A stretch of 64,000 nucleotides of DNA. Origin: Effrenium voratum (Eukaryota; Sar; Dinophyceae; Suessiales; Symbiodiniaceae). Below the pieces are notes generated by a model that was not told the origin of the DNA, did no database searches, and was given only the letters and a program-made list of their open reading frames with translations. Where the stretch lies: positions 365,321-429,320 of the forward strand of contig CAUJNA010003499.1 in assembly GCA_963377175.1 (NCBI GenBank), written 5' to 3'. The position numbers were made by a program, and so were the translations under genes. This document shows positions 1-9,528 of this stretch, piece after piece (position 1 is the first letter of the stretch; each line of letters begins with the position of its first letter).

Positions 1-1703
1 TACGCCTGATTCCGTTGCGACGTAGTTTTCTCCGGTTTCGGAAACTTTTCCGAGCCAGATGCATTTCTGCATCCGTAGGTCTGCTTTTGGGAGTTTCTTG
101 TGTTGTGGTGGAAGGTAGAGTAGTGTCTCGCCAAATTCGCAGATTGCTCGCTCGTAGTTTCTTCCCCAGCGGCGTTCGAAGCTTGTGTAGCCGTCTGAGT
201 AACGTAGCGATTTACCGTCCATGCTGCGTGTCGTACTATCCAAGGTAGTAGACAGTGCTTTGTGGACATCGTCATGCTGTAGTTGCTTTCAACCTGAGCT
301 TTGACGACGCGGATTTGTCCGAGAAGTGTTCTATGTAGTCGCTCAACGCTTCCTTGACTGTTGCTGCTGTAGGATGGTGAATGTCGTACAGTCATTGAGC
401 CGACTTTAGATGCTGTTGCTTGTAGTAGTGCATTGAGTGTGTCTTCATTGTCGCTTTGTAGTATGCCGTGTGTTCTTCCGCATTCAAAGATGAATGCTTG
501 TAGGCTGTTGATCATGTAGTCCATCATTGATGGTTTGTCCGGAACCAATACCGCCATGCACAGTTGTGTAGTAACATCAACTGCCGTTAAGACTGGTATG
601 GTCTTCGGATCTTGTTGTGATTTGATGTAGGCAAAATCCACTTGGATGATGGGTTGTCGTGATTGTTGTTTCTTGTAGTTGTCCTGGCGTCCTTTGCCTT
701 GAACGCAAATTGGACACCAATTTCTGTATGGTAGGTGTGTCAAGTTGTGTTCTGCTATTTGTTGTGGAGTGGGCTGCTGAGGTTGTCGTAGTCCTATTGC
801 TCTGTGTGCTTCATGATGCTCGTGTTGTTGTTCCTCATCGTGGTTCTCCTGGATGTACTCGTAGTCTTTCTTCACGGTGAACCTTGTTGTTCCTTTCCAT
901 TGAAATGGTAGTGCTGCGTTGCCCATGACTGTCCAGTCATCTTTGCGTTGGGAAACTTCTCCAAAGTTGTTGTGAGTGATTGTAGTTCTGTGAGGTTCGA
1001 GTGTGCTGATTGGTGGATGTCCTGGTCCATCTGTTGGAGTGAATAGAGTTGTTCTAAGTGATGTGTGGTGTCTTATCCAGTGTTCACCTTGTCTTTCCCA
1101 GTAGTCTTGGTTGTCCTCCTGTGCTGTGAGTGGTCTGTGGATTGTCTCCTTTCGTTGTGCGGTGTCAAGATTTGTAGAAGGTGCTGCTTTAGGTCTCCAT
1201 ATCTTTTGTGGTGCTCGTAGTTGGATCTTTGATCTGGTTGGTGGTGTGTCCAGTAGCCGTTGTGGTTGTGAGCTCTGCCTTGTTGGTGTTGTCTTTGATG
1301 TTGCTCTGCGTGTAGGTGTTATCTTTCTTCTGAATCTGGTTTCTCCAGTCCAGTTGTCACCTTCTAGTCTTCGTTGTAGTTCTTGCTTGGAGAGTTGTGT
1401 TGGGTTCTCTTGTAGTTGTTCTTGCTCTTGCCCTTGTCTGTTGATGATGGTTAGTCGCCAATCATCTAGTTCTTCTTCAGGTATTGGGCAACCACTGTTG
1501 TGTGGTGTGAATAGTGCTTTGCGTGGTCGTTTGTGTACTCTGATGGCGTAGTCACCATCAAGTTTCCAGTAGTCAGTGTTTCCATCAAGGATCTGTCGTA
1601 GTCCTTGGTCTGTGTGTGTGAGTGGTGCGATTTGTTCTTGTTGTTGTGCTGCTCTCTCTGTAGGTTGAATCACAGCAATGGATTTTCCACTGTCTGTAGT
1701 CAT
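1..1703 (-). CDS. Copia-type retrotransposon integrase (pol, partial; runs off left edge)
   Basis: Integrase part of an LTR-retrotransposon polyprotein, which joins element cDNA to host DNA. I translated the minus strand from an ATG at 1703-1701 and found no stop to the window edge. A His/Cys zinc-binding module lies at about 665-755 (HNLTHLPYRNWCPIC). The catalytic core follows: first Asp at 636-638 (QVDFAYI), second Asp at 450-452 (LQSDNED), Glu at 342-344 (SQGSVERLH). The second Asp and Glu are 35 residues apart, the DD35E arrangement. Near 190-205 the good match moves to another frame, which then gives a typical post-core segment (TSFERRWGRNYERAICEFGE) to the edge. That points to a frameshift and a probably defective copy. 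Reverse transcriptase and RNase H would lie beyond position 1. The ATG is in the same frame as the upstream gag/protease ORF and two codons after its stop. Confidence 0.88.
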   Translation of the reverse strand, partial: MTTDSGKSIAVIQPTERAAQQQEQIAPLTHTDQGLRQILDGNTDYWKLDGDYAIRVHKRPRKALFTPHNSGCPIPEEELDDWRLTIINRQGQEQEQLQENPTQLSKQELQRRLEGDNWTGETRFRRKITPTRRATSKTTPTRQSSQPQRLLDTPPTRSKIQLRAPQKIWRPKAAPSTNLDTAQRKETIHRPLTAQEDNQDYWERQGEHWIRHHTSLRTTLFTPTDGPGHPPISTLEPHRTTITHNNFGEVSQRKDDWTVMGNAALPFQWKGTTRFTVKKDYEYIQENHDEEQQHEHHEAHRAIGLRQPQQPTPQQIAEHNLTHLPYRNWCPICVQGKGRQDNYKKQQSRQPIIQVDFAYIKSQQDPKTIPVLTAVDVTTQLCMAVLVPDKPSMMDYMINSLQAFIFECGRTHGILQSDNEDTLNALLQATASKVGSMTVRHSPSYSSNSQGSVERLHRTLLGQIRVVKAQVESNYSMTMSTKHCLLPWIVRHAAWTVNRYVTQTATQASNAAGEETTSEQSANLARHYSTFHHNTRNSQKQTYGCRNASGSEKFPKPEKTTSQRNQA

Positions 1704-1706
1704 TGG

Positions 1707-3597
1707 TTAGATGTCGAATCCTGTAGGGATGTCGATCTTCTCTGCTCGTAGGTAGAAAAGTCCTGAGTGTCTGATGAGGTGTGCTTGTTGTTGTCCATGT
1801 GTGATGGTGCAGTGTCGTGGAGTGAAGTCAAGTCCATATCCTCTATCAAGTAGTCTTGATGCACTGAGGATTGGGTACTTCACATCACAAACGTAGTAGG
1901 GTATCATGATCCTGAAGTTGTCCTGCTTGTAGGGAACGTACTTGGTGCCGTAGACAGGAATCTTCTTGTTGGTAACCGTGTAGAGTTGTGGAACCGATTC
2001 TCCACAAGGTCGTAGCGGTAGGTCTGGTGCGTAGTCCTTCGGGCAAACGTGTGTAGACGCTCCTGAGTCGATCAGTAGGTGGTGGTATGACTTGAAGTTG
2101 GAGTACATGATGTAGTGTGTGATAGTGTTCTCAATCTTCTTGTTCCTTTGTTGTTGTCTGGCTGCGGCTATATCAAAGTGTGGCTGTGTGTTGTCTTCTT
2201 GTAGGAATTGTTGAAAGCTCTTGCTGTGGTCGTTCCATGATGTTGTGTGTGTTGTTCTCTTGCCAAGTAGTGATTTGGATTTGTGCTTGTGTAGTCGTGA
2301 GTTTGCTTGTCTGATGTGTCCAATTGTGAGGTGTGACTCGTTGATGCCTCCAATGTAGTTTGCAGTGTCCTCATAGCTGTCGTCATTCCAATCCCAGCTG
2401 TTGTCATAGTCGTAGTCGTTCCAGTTCTCCTCCATGTAGTTCACCTCGTGTTGTCCTTCTTCTCCTTCGTAGTACCAGTCCCAAGTGTCGTTCACATCCT
2501 GAGGTAGTTCTTCATTGTTGTCGTGATCTGCTTGTTCTTGTTCTAGTGGATGTGGTTCTTCTCCTTCTCCTGTGTGCCATACTGGCACTCTGCAGTCTTG
2601 TGCCCAGTGGCCTGGTTTGCCACATCGATGGCATGTTGTGTAATTGTTGTTTCCCTTTCCTTTTGATTTGCTGTAGTTTCCTTGGCCTTTGTAGCCTTTG
2701 CTTGATCCATGTCCTTTGGATCCTGAGTAGCCTTTTCCTTTGTTCTTGTTGTATCCTCCTTTGTTGTAGTTTCCTTTGCTGCCTTTGTCGAATCCTTTGT
2801 AGTGGCCTTTGCATCTGTACTCACCTTTTCCTTTGTTTCCTTTGTAGTGTCCTTTGCCTCCATATTTGCCTTTGCCTTTGTAGTTTCTTCCTTTTCTCCA
2901 AATGTTGTCCACGTCCATCGGTGCTGTCCCACCATTGTAGTTTGCGCCAACTGCTGAGCTCGCTCTTGAGAATGCAGAGATGGTTTTGTAGTAGTCCAGG
3001 ATGACAGCTCTGATTTCGTTGTAGTTCGTGATCTGTCCAGCACGTAGTTGGAGATGCTGTTGGAGTGCTCCTTTGGTCTTGTTGAGTAGTATTGCAATCT
3101 TTACTCCATCTGGTAGTGCTGTGCCGTTGTCTTTCTCGTAGCGGTTGATGTCGTATTCCCACTGTAGGAATTGTTCTTCAAATTGTGCTTCATTGAATGT
3201 AGGTTCCAGTAGTTTGGTGAGGTACCCAACACTGCGTGTTCCTACTGGTAGGCTGAACCTGTTGTGCAAAAGCCGTAGTGTTTCACATCCATTGGCATTG
3301 TAGCGGTTTTGTCTAACCACTGTAGCTGCTGCTCCTTGGCAGATGTTGATGAGGATGTAGTGTAGATCTCGTGAGAGGTCTACTGCTTTTGCTGCCTGTG
3401 TAGGGTCGCGTATAGCTGCTTGTGCTAGTTGTAGCACCATGTCGAAGTCTCGGTCGATAAGTCCGAGATATGCTTGTAGTTTGAACAGCCACTCTTCATA
3501 CTGTGAGTAGTCACCAGTGAAGAATGGTGGTGGCAGTCTGTATTTGTGTAGCCTTTGGACGTCTTCCGGTTTTGTGTTGTTCCCGTAGTTGTGGCTC
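1707..3597 (-). CDS. Copia-type retrotransposon gag and aspartic protease
   Basis: Gag (nucleocapsid) and protease of the same element. An uninterrupted frame with an internal ATG at 3440 ends at TAA 1709-1707 (577 codons from that ATG). The same frame is open upstream and gives gag-like sequence before the ATG (RLPPPFFTGDYSQYEEW), so 3440 is probably not the real start. Counting from 3440, residues 180-265 are a Gly/Lys/Tyr-rich RNA-binding stretch. A CCHC zinc knuckle (CHRCGKPGHWAQDC) lies near residue 276, and the protease active site LLIDSGAST near residue 457. The region between is acidic. The likely natural N-terminus, MPNYYDMSGEP from 3694, is in another frame, so a frameshift probably lies near 3560-3600. 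Leu codons are often CTA, unlike the CTG/CTC-rich exons of the cellular genes nearby. Confidence 0.9.
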
Positions 3598-3694
3598 CTA
3601 TTGTCTCTTCTGCTGTGGGCCCGTTGTCTGCTCCTGTAGTTGGTTGTGCTGATGCTGCTGCTGGTTCTCCTGACATGTCGTAGTAGTTGGGCAT
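3425..3694 (-). CDS. Probable N-terminus of the retroelement gag, out of frame
   Basis: A short ORF starting MPNYYDMSGEP, then Ala/Thr/Gly-rich, lies between the primer-binding site and the gag frame. Its start suits a gag initiator. About 40 codons in, the sequence stops looking like gag in this frame, while the neighbouring frame (continuing into the 1707-3597 CDS) becomes gag-like. The simplest reading is one ancestral gag broken by a small indel around 3560-3600. A programmed frameshift is possible, but no slippery site was recognised. Confidence 0.5.
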   Translation of the reverse strand: MPNYYDMSGEPAAASAQPTTGADNGPTAEETIGATTTGTTQNRKTSKGYTNTDCHHHSSLVTTHSMKSGCSNYKHISDLSTETSTWCYN

Positions 3695-3760
3695 GTTGGT
3701 TGCCTGTGCAGTTGTAGTACTTACTGCTGTTACTGGAGCTCCCCTATGTTTAGGATCTCA

Positions 3761-3772
3761 GCTCCGCTACCA
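3761..3772 (-). promoter_or_regulatory. Primer-binding site of the retrotransposon
   Basis: On the minus strand the bases read TGGTAGCGGAGC. This closely resembles the initiator-Met tRNA half-complement used by Copia elements (consensus TGGTATCAGAGC). It lies about 70 bp upstream of the putative gag ATG at 3694, where first-strand priming is expected. It implies that the 5' LTR ends just beyond 3772. Confidence 0.6.
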
Positions 3773-4000
3773 CGCTAAAATACGTTGGTACTTTACTGCA
3801 AGTGCAAGTGTTGTTTCTGTTGTCACAAACACAAATGTAGTTAGCCAGCATGCACTCTTTTCCTTGTAGACTCAAGGCCTGCAGTCGGGTAGTGTACATC
3901 ATGCATGCACAAGTGACAAGTAGTGCAACATGATATTTGACATCTCCCGTTCTATGTACTGCATGTGTACGAGAAAGCTGCCCACAGAAAATTGCCGGAG
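3773..4000 (-). repeat. Probable 5' LTR region of the retrotransposon (borders unresolved)
   Basis: This sequence lies directly upstream of the primer-binding site in element orientation, so it should be the 5' LTR. No clear TG...CA ends or target-site duplication could be fixed. The matching 3' LTR is outside the window, so length and border are guesses. Confidence 0.3.
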
Positions 4001-5364
4001 CTGGACACGGAATGGCATCCCAAACTTCTTAAAAGGGGCAACAAGCTCCTACTGATCCAGGTGAGCCATCTATCACAACATTCTTAGAGGAACTGCTGTG
4101 TCTGCAACAAAAGCTCAAGGACTGCCAAAAAAGCTGGACATGAAAACAACCGATCAAGAGAAGTCCCAACAGTGCGAAAAGGAAGGGTGACAAACTGGCA
4201 ATGTGTGGGGAAACCCTTGATGTTGACATTCAAGCTGCTTGCCATGCTTAAGGCGCTACGGTGCCTTCCACAGCACAAAAACATCGTCGCGACCTGTTTC
4301 AAGCCCACGCGCTGAATCCCAATAAAGGCAGAATTTGCTGCAGAATGCATCCAACCTCAGGAAGATGCGCACTGCAAGAGAGGTACCGCCACCACTGCCG
4401 TTCAATCCTCACAGCAAAAAAACAAGCACATAGCAAGCAGAAAGGATGTGTCCAATGGGTCATCGGCACAGGCTCTCATTTCAGTGATGGGAAACAGTGA
4501 GCCAAAATCGCAGGAAAGCAGTCATCAACGGCCAAAACACCAGTTCAGTTTGTTCCCCGTGTTTTGGCCGGCAAGAAAGGGATTTCTATAGAAAAAAGTT
4601 CTGCCTTCTGGGGGCATGTGCCACGGGAGCTGGCAAGCAGGCCCCATCCAGGGCGACACGGTGCGACCTGCCCGACTTGGGCAACAGTCCCGACTGCCAA
4701 AGAAGGATGATACCATCGAGCTGGACTCGTCTCAAGCCGGGGACGGTGGATTGCCGAAGCATGAGTTGCTTCAATCCACCAAGCCCAGCCCGATTTCAAA
4801 AATCTTGGAAGGCGCAAAAAAGGGACACATAAGACATGCATTTCCCTCGTCTCCGTCTTCATGAGTCTGCGCCGAAAGTTTCACAAACAGAAGCTTTCCA
4901 GTGCCTTCAGACCGGGCCACCGTTACTTCCTGACTTGGCACCTATGGGTGAAGCCTGCATCCGCAAGGAATCTGAAGCGCAGGCACCTGTGCCCCTATTG
5001 AACTCCAAATGTTTACCTTGCCTGAGGTTGTACCTAACCCAACTTGGCATTCGCGACTCTTGACCTGGTGCCAGCGCCTTTTACAAATCCGATTCCAAGC
5101 TGCAGGCCACTCCCAGACTTTTGCTGGGTCCAACCCGTCGGCTGAGCGCCGCACTCACAGGGCACATGAGACCTCGGACCCCTGCCTATGTGGGAGGAGG
5201 CAGCGAGCAGCAGGGCGTACTGGCCACCTCTGGCACCTGCCAGGGCAGTTTTTAGGAACAGGGGCTGCAGGAAAGAACACACCAAACCAGTCTGAAGTAA
5301 GCTACCGGGAAGGAAGCCCAACAGTGCCAATCCACCGCAACGATTGTCCACTAGGTGCCCTTGT
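4001..5364. other. Intergenic sequence without recognisable genes
   Basis: Mixed-composition sequence between the retroelement and the stop codon of the lowest copper-transporter gene. Several ORFs of 60-170 codons overlap on both strands, but none shows a recognisable domain, repeat or splice-site pair. I see no RNA gene or simple repeat. Confidence 0.5.
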
Positions 5365-8300
5365 TCAACTTCCCTCACAGAATGACAGACGCAAGGCCTG
5401 CTGTACAGCACGTTTGTGACGCTGGAGGCAAAGAGCGGAAACCACAAAGCCCAGGAGGATGCAAATGAAAATCCTGGAGGCTCAGCGTTTGCAGACTCCC
5501 AAGGGGCCGGGCTTTGGGCGGGCCAGTGAGTGGACTGACCTTGCACAGCCATGGGCTCTCTTGGGGGTAAGAAACAGCTGTCATCTCATCCAATCGAAAT
5601 CCGACTGCGCTTGCAGAGACGATGAGTGGCACGTATACACCCTGGACGTGGGCAGAATCAATTCACCCTCAAACGAAAGAAAAAAATCCCAGAGAGCTTA
5701 CGGGATGAAACGTGCAATGTGGTTGTCCAAGTGAGGCTCGTTCACTAATCTCAGGGCAACGTGTCTTGTCCTGAAACCGAGTGTCTCTGGAGGTCACTGC
5801 TGATGCTACTGACGGATGCATTTGGAGGATTGCCCCAATTGCCGCTCAAAAGTCGGCAAGTGAAATGAGCCTGGAACCTGCTGGCCTTCTCAGAGGAAAG
5901 AGACCAACAGTTGTCAGCGTGCCTAGGGCATTTCCGCGTTGAGAAGCCCACACCAATTGCGGGTCCGAGCTGCACAATTTCGTAGAGCATTGCCAAAAGC
6001 ATCGCGCAATATGCAAACCTTGCGTCGCAGCCGAGGGTGGTCCTTCTCAAGTAAAACAGACAGGCTTCAGCTATGGCTCTCTATCCAGGTTGGACGGCCA
6101 AGGGAGAATGCTGACCTTGCTTTCTTTTGGAGGGAGTTTGAAGGGACATTGACGCACTCTCAGAATGGAAGGAAGGCTCCCAGCGCGCTCCTAGTGGGAC
6201 CTTCCAAACAAATGGTTTTGCTTTTAAAAAAAAAGGACACTTCGCTCTGGGAGTCCGGCAGCATCTGGCCACCGAAGACCAGCGCTGCCGCGAGGTCCAC
6301 AACTGGACGTGGGGTCTTGGGCCTCAGCAGCCTCTCCCGGAGCATCTGGAAGCCGACCTCAAAGGGGAAACAACGAAAGAGCCTCGCTTCGCGGAAACAG
6401 CACTGCACGGGATCACATGTAACATGCAAACCCATCGCCACGCAAAATTGGTCACATAACTGCCTTCGCGGACCCCTCTCTACCAAAACAAATATGCTCA
6501 AATGGCAGATTGGGTTTCACCCTATGTTTCGTCCTAATCAACCTCCAGGATGGTTCCCCTGGAATAGTTGGAGGTCGCTAACTGTGATGTTTCCCTTTTC
6601 GCACAGTTTCCGACCTCAGGCAGCGAATCGGAAGCAAAGCAGATGCAATGCTTCACTGGGACCCGATCATTGTGACCGTTGATTGATCCCCACATGGCAT
6701 GAACAAGAAATCCTCATCGAAGTGCAGCTTTTACATGTCACTTTACTTTGAAGTAAGGTTCCTCTGGATAAGACCTGCGGTTTGCCAACGGCCCCTGACG
6801 CCCAACAAATGCGCCCCAAAAATGTTTGGTTTGGTGTTGATTGAGCCGTGTTTCATTGTTTTCCGAGCACCCTGCGCTCACATCCGGGCAGAGCCAAACA
6901 ACACAACGAAACCGTCAGCGTCGGAACATCATGGAAGGGATGGCCGCTGTTTGCAAGCGGAACGGTTTGGAAATACTCAAATGCATTGATTGCCCCCAAA
7001 ACAACAGTGCGCTGGTTGACCCCAAACCCTCGAATTGGATGCCAGATTCCCACTTAAGTCTTCGCCTTCCCCTCCCCCGTTGGCATGTGAAGAAGGGCCC
7101 TCTATGTTGTGCAACACAATTTTCGGAAGAATGCGGAATACCGGGATCCCTGCAAGTGCAGAACGCATGGTTTGTGTTGCGCTCACGTTGTATCACGTGC
7201 ATTGTTGCGAATGCGCTTTATGAATTGAATGCTGGGCCTAGGTCTGGCTGCCCATAAGCACCAGCCTTCGCCTCAATTTTCTGAGTCGCAAACACACATC
7301 CGATGGCTGAGGTTGGGGCGATGGCCAGCGGCAGCATGAAGGCTCCCACACATGTGGCCACGTACTTCGCGCCAGAGTCCAGCACCCAGCCAGGGAAAAG
7401 CGCCATGGCACAGGGCTGACCAGGGCCTAGAGTTGCCCAAAAGCCCTGAAAATAGTCGGTTGCCCTTTTCGGGCTTTTACTTCTCAATACATCAAAATAG
7501 GAAAGCCAAAAGGTCGAAGGTCAATTCGCTTTGGACAACGGCGATGGCTGGGCTTTGGATTGCCATTGACAGCGCCTAATTCGTTAGGCTTGGCAATCCG
7601 AGCTGCGAAAGGATGAGCCGCTTACCGCTGGCTCACACGCACATGTAGCGCTACCGTGCAGATTCTTCGCCGCACCTTTTCATGCGTTCCACAGCTGCCC
7701 CTTCTCCGGAAACTGCCGCATATCATCTTGCGCCTGAAGCTGCGCCTCCGAACTCACAGCAGGTCGTGTTCTGCCTCCTTGTCTCTCAAGTTCAAGAATG
7801 ATGTGTTTCCCCTTCGTGCCGCAGCCATGTGGCATCACCCTTCCGAATTCGCGCGATTGACAGCCCCGCTGTGAAAGTGGACTTGTGTGCGAGGGCAGCT
7901 CACAATCATCGGAAATCGATCTTCTCCCATGAGAAGCCTGCCAAAGCCCCACTGCAACGGGGCAAAGCGCAGACTCTGACCACCCACATGAATAGGTCCA
8001 TCTTCCCACAAAGATCTCCAACTGCTCGTTCCGCATCACCAGCAACTCATGTCTGCTGGGACATGGATCAACTCAATGCCGCTGTCGGCATGTACGCATG
8101 TGCAGGCGTCGGTCTGGGCGTTTCCCGGATCACCTCCTTCTTCAAAGTTAATCTTTGCGCTGCTTCATCGAGGTTTTCAGGGACTCCTAAAATTTGACCT
8201 GCTTGGCTGCGGCAATCACCTTCTCCTCAGCACAAAGGCTCACACCAGGGCTGGGTTGTTGGGTTGAGAACACGCTCCGCAATCTTCATGATCTCCTGAT

Positions 8301-9528
8301 CCACGTCTTGCCCCCTTGCCCTTAGGCTCCGCGGCTTGCGCCCTTCTCAGATCAGCTTCCGGGACCCTGAAAGGCGCGGATCAGCTGGTCGAGGGCCGCA
8401 TAGGCTTCGTTCAGCTCCTTCTGCTGCTCAAGAGAAGCTAACCACTAACACGCTCCACTGGCTTGTCCGCCCAGTGGACCTCCTCTATAGCATGTGGCTT
8501 TGGAGCCACCTCCATTGCACCCCGTGTAGCGAAGCTCATCCTCCGCGTCTCTCAAACCATCCATGACAGCCCTTGAGGAAGCCAAAGAGCATCTCCTCGT
8601 GGCTTGCCTTTCCCCCCTTCGTTAACGGACTCAGGAGAAGACGCGACCCCGAAGTCATCAAGATCATCTTCACCAACACCTCCACCGAGTCTCGGGCCCC
8701 AGGAGCTGTTCCAGCTCCGCTGCCAGTCCCACTGCCAAAGTGCAGCCGCCTCTTGTTTCCAACTCCTCGCTGATCCGAGCTGCGAAAGAAAGGATCAGCC
8801 AGCTTACCGCTGGCTCACACGCTCATGTAGCGGTCTTGACAAAAGGAACTCCTAGTTCCGGCAATCGGCAATGTGTCATGCCTTAAAAATTATGAAAAAC
8901 CGACGTAGGTGGGTTGGTGAGTGGGGTGGAGTGGTGAGGGGGGTGGGGGTGAATATGTCCCTAAACATCCCAAAAAGACTCAGAAACACCACAAGGGTAA
9001 ATATCCAAAAAAGCAGGCAAGCCCAGGGGCAAAATGGGAAACGGAAACAAAATCAAAGTGGAAGCCAGGAGTCGCAGTGGGCTTCACTTGGAGATTCTTC
9101 TGGAATTCAACCATTTGACGGGGCTCAAAACTCGAGACTGTAAGGCCGGCAGGCGAGGTCGGGGGAGAAAAAGAGAAAGACCGATTCACTCACGAATATT
9201 GGCGTTCTCTGCGAGGCGAGTCCGACGAAAAGACTCTGATCAACCCAATACACGCTGCCCTTGAAGGGTCCGCATTGGGAACCTTTCAAGGGCGGCAATC
9301 ATTTCCCAACATGTTGCTTCAACAATGGGCACCAGCACAGAATCACCCTCTGAGATGTGGCTTAAAGGGCTTGATGATTTTAGCTCTTGAGCCAGCGTTT
9401 CGGTGCTCCCCGCCTATTGCCACCTGAAAACCGTTCAGCATCACTGTGCCGTTGCCCAAGCAGAAGACCTCCATGTCCATGTCCATGTCGCCCATGTCAT
9501 GGCCATGCTGACCATGATCGTGGGCCAT
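5365..9528 (-). CDS. Ctr-type copper transporter, paralogue 3 (lowest copy)
   Basis: Putative membrane Cu(I) channel of the Ctr family (Pfam PF04145), a trimer with three membrane segments per chain. Exons on the minus strand: 1, about 9406-9528 (His/Met-rich start MAHDHGQHGHDMGDMDMDM, then CLGNGTVMLNGFQVAIG); 2, 7317-7415 (MALFPGWVLDSGAKY, first membrane segment); 3, 6260-6357 (ends AAALVFGGQM); 4, 5980-6018 (39 bp, FAYCAMLLAMLYE, the MxxxM copper motif of segment 2); 5, 5365-5473 (RIFICILLGFVVSALCLQRHKR, segment 3, ending at TGA 5367-5365). Phases are compatible at the 3/4 and 4/5 joins. Segment 3 has GxxxA instead of the usual GxxxG. The intron after exon 4 starts AATT rather than GT/GC/GA, so splicing or function of this copy may be impaired. 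The exact end of exon 2 is uncertain. It is the only copy with a visible His/Met-rich N-terminus. Confidence 0.72.
7596..7650 (+). repeat. Left copy of a hairpin-forming direct repeat
   Basis: This 55-bp sequence (starting ATCCGAGCTGCGAAAGGAT) recurs in the same orientation at 8773-8832. It can form a short hairpin (ATCC/GGAT) followed by a second (AGCCGC/GCTGGCT). A palindrome, CCTAATTCGTTAGG, lies just upstream at about 7576. It is inside intron 1 of copper-transporter copy 3. Confidence 0.7.
7651..8772 (-). pseudogene. Decayed coding sequence between two direct repeats
   Basis: From about 8770 down to 8190 the minus strand gives protein-like segments in changing frames with stops between them. 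Examples are LAVGLAAELEQLLGPE, GVGEDDLDDFGVASSPESV, MDGLRDAEDELRYTG, QQKELNEAYAALDQLIRAFQ, QDVDQEIMKIAERV and AEEKVIAAAKQVKF. They follow each other with little gap, more like a decayed intronless copy of a helical protein than exons in introns. None matches the surrounding copper transporter. I do not recognise the parent protein. An alternative is one real exon (about 8350-8420, with plausible AG and GT edges) of an unknown or alternatively spliced gene. The 7651-8190 part shows nothing clear. Confidence 0.4.
8773..8832 (+). repeat. Right copy of the hairpin-forming direct repeat
   Basis: Same orientation as 7596-7650, with a few substitutions and a short insertion. It forms two adjacent hairpins: GCTGATCC (8769-8776) with GGATCAGC (8792-8799), and GCCAGC (8798-8803) with GCTGGC (8809-8814) around a TTACC loop. 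The pairing is better than in the left copy. Confidence 0.7.

Noticed and set aside
5939..6682. 247-codon plus-strand ORF
   Set aside because: It overlaps copper-transporter exons 3 and 4 on the minus strand, which have family motifs and matching splice sites. The plus frame shows no domain.
8769..8800. Hammerhead ribozyme suggested by CTGAT...GCGAAAG
   Set aside because: The CUGAUGA core is not present (CTGATCC instead), and the sequence is better explained as a perfect hairpin.
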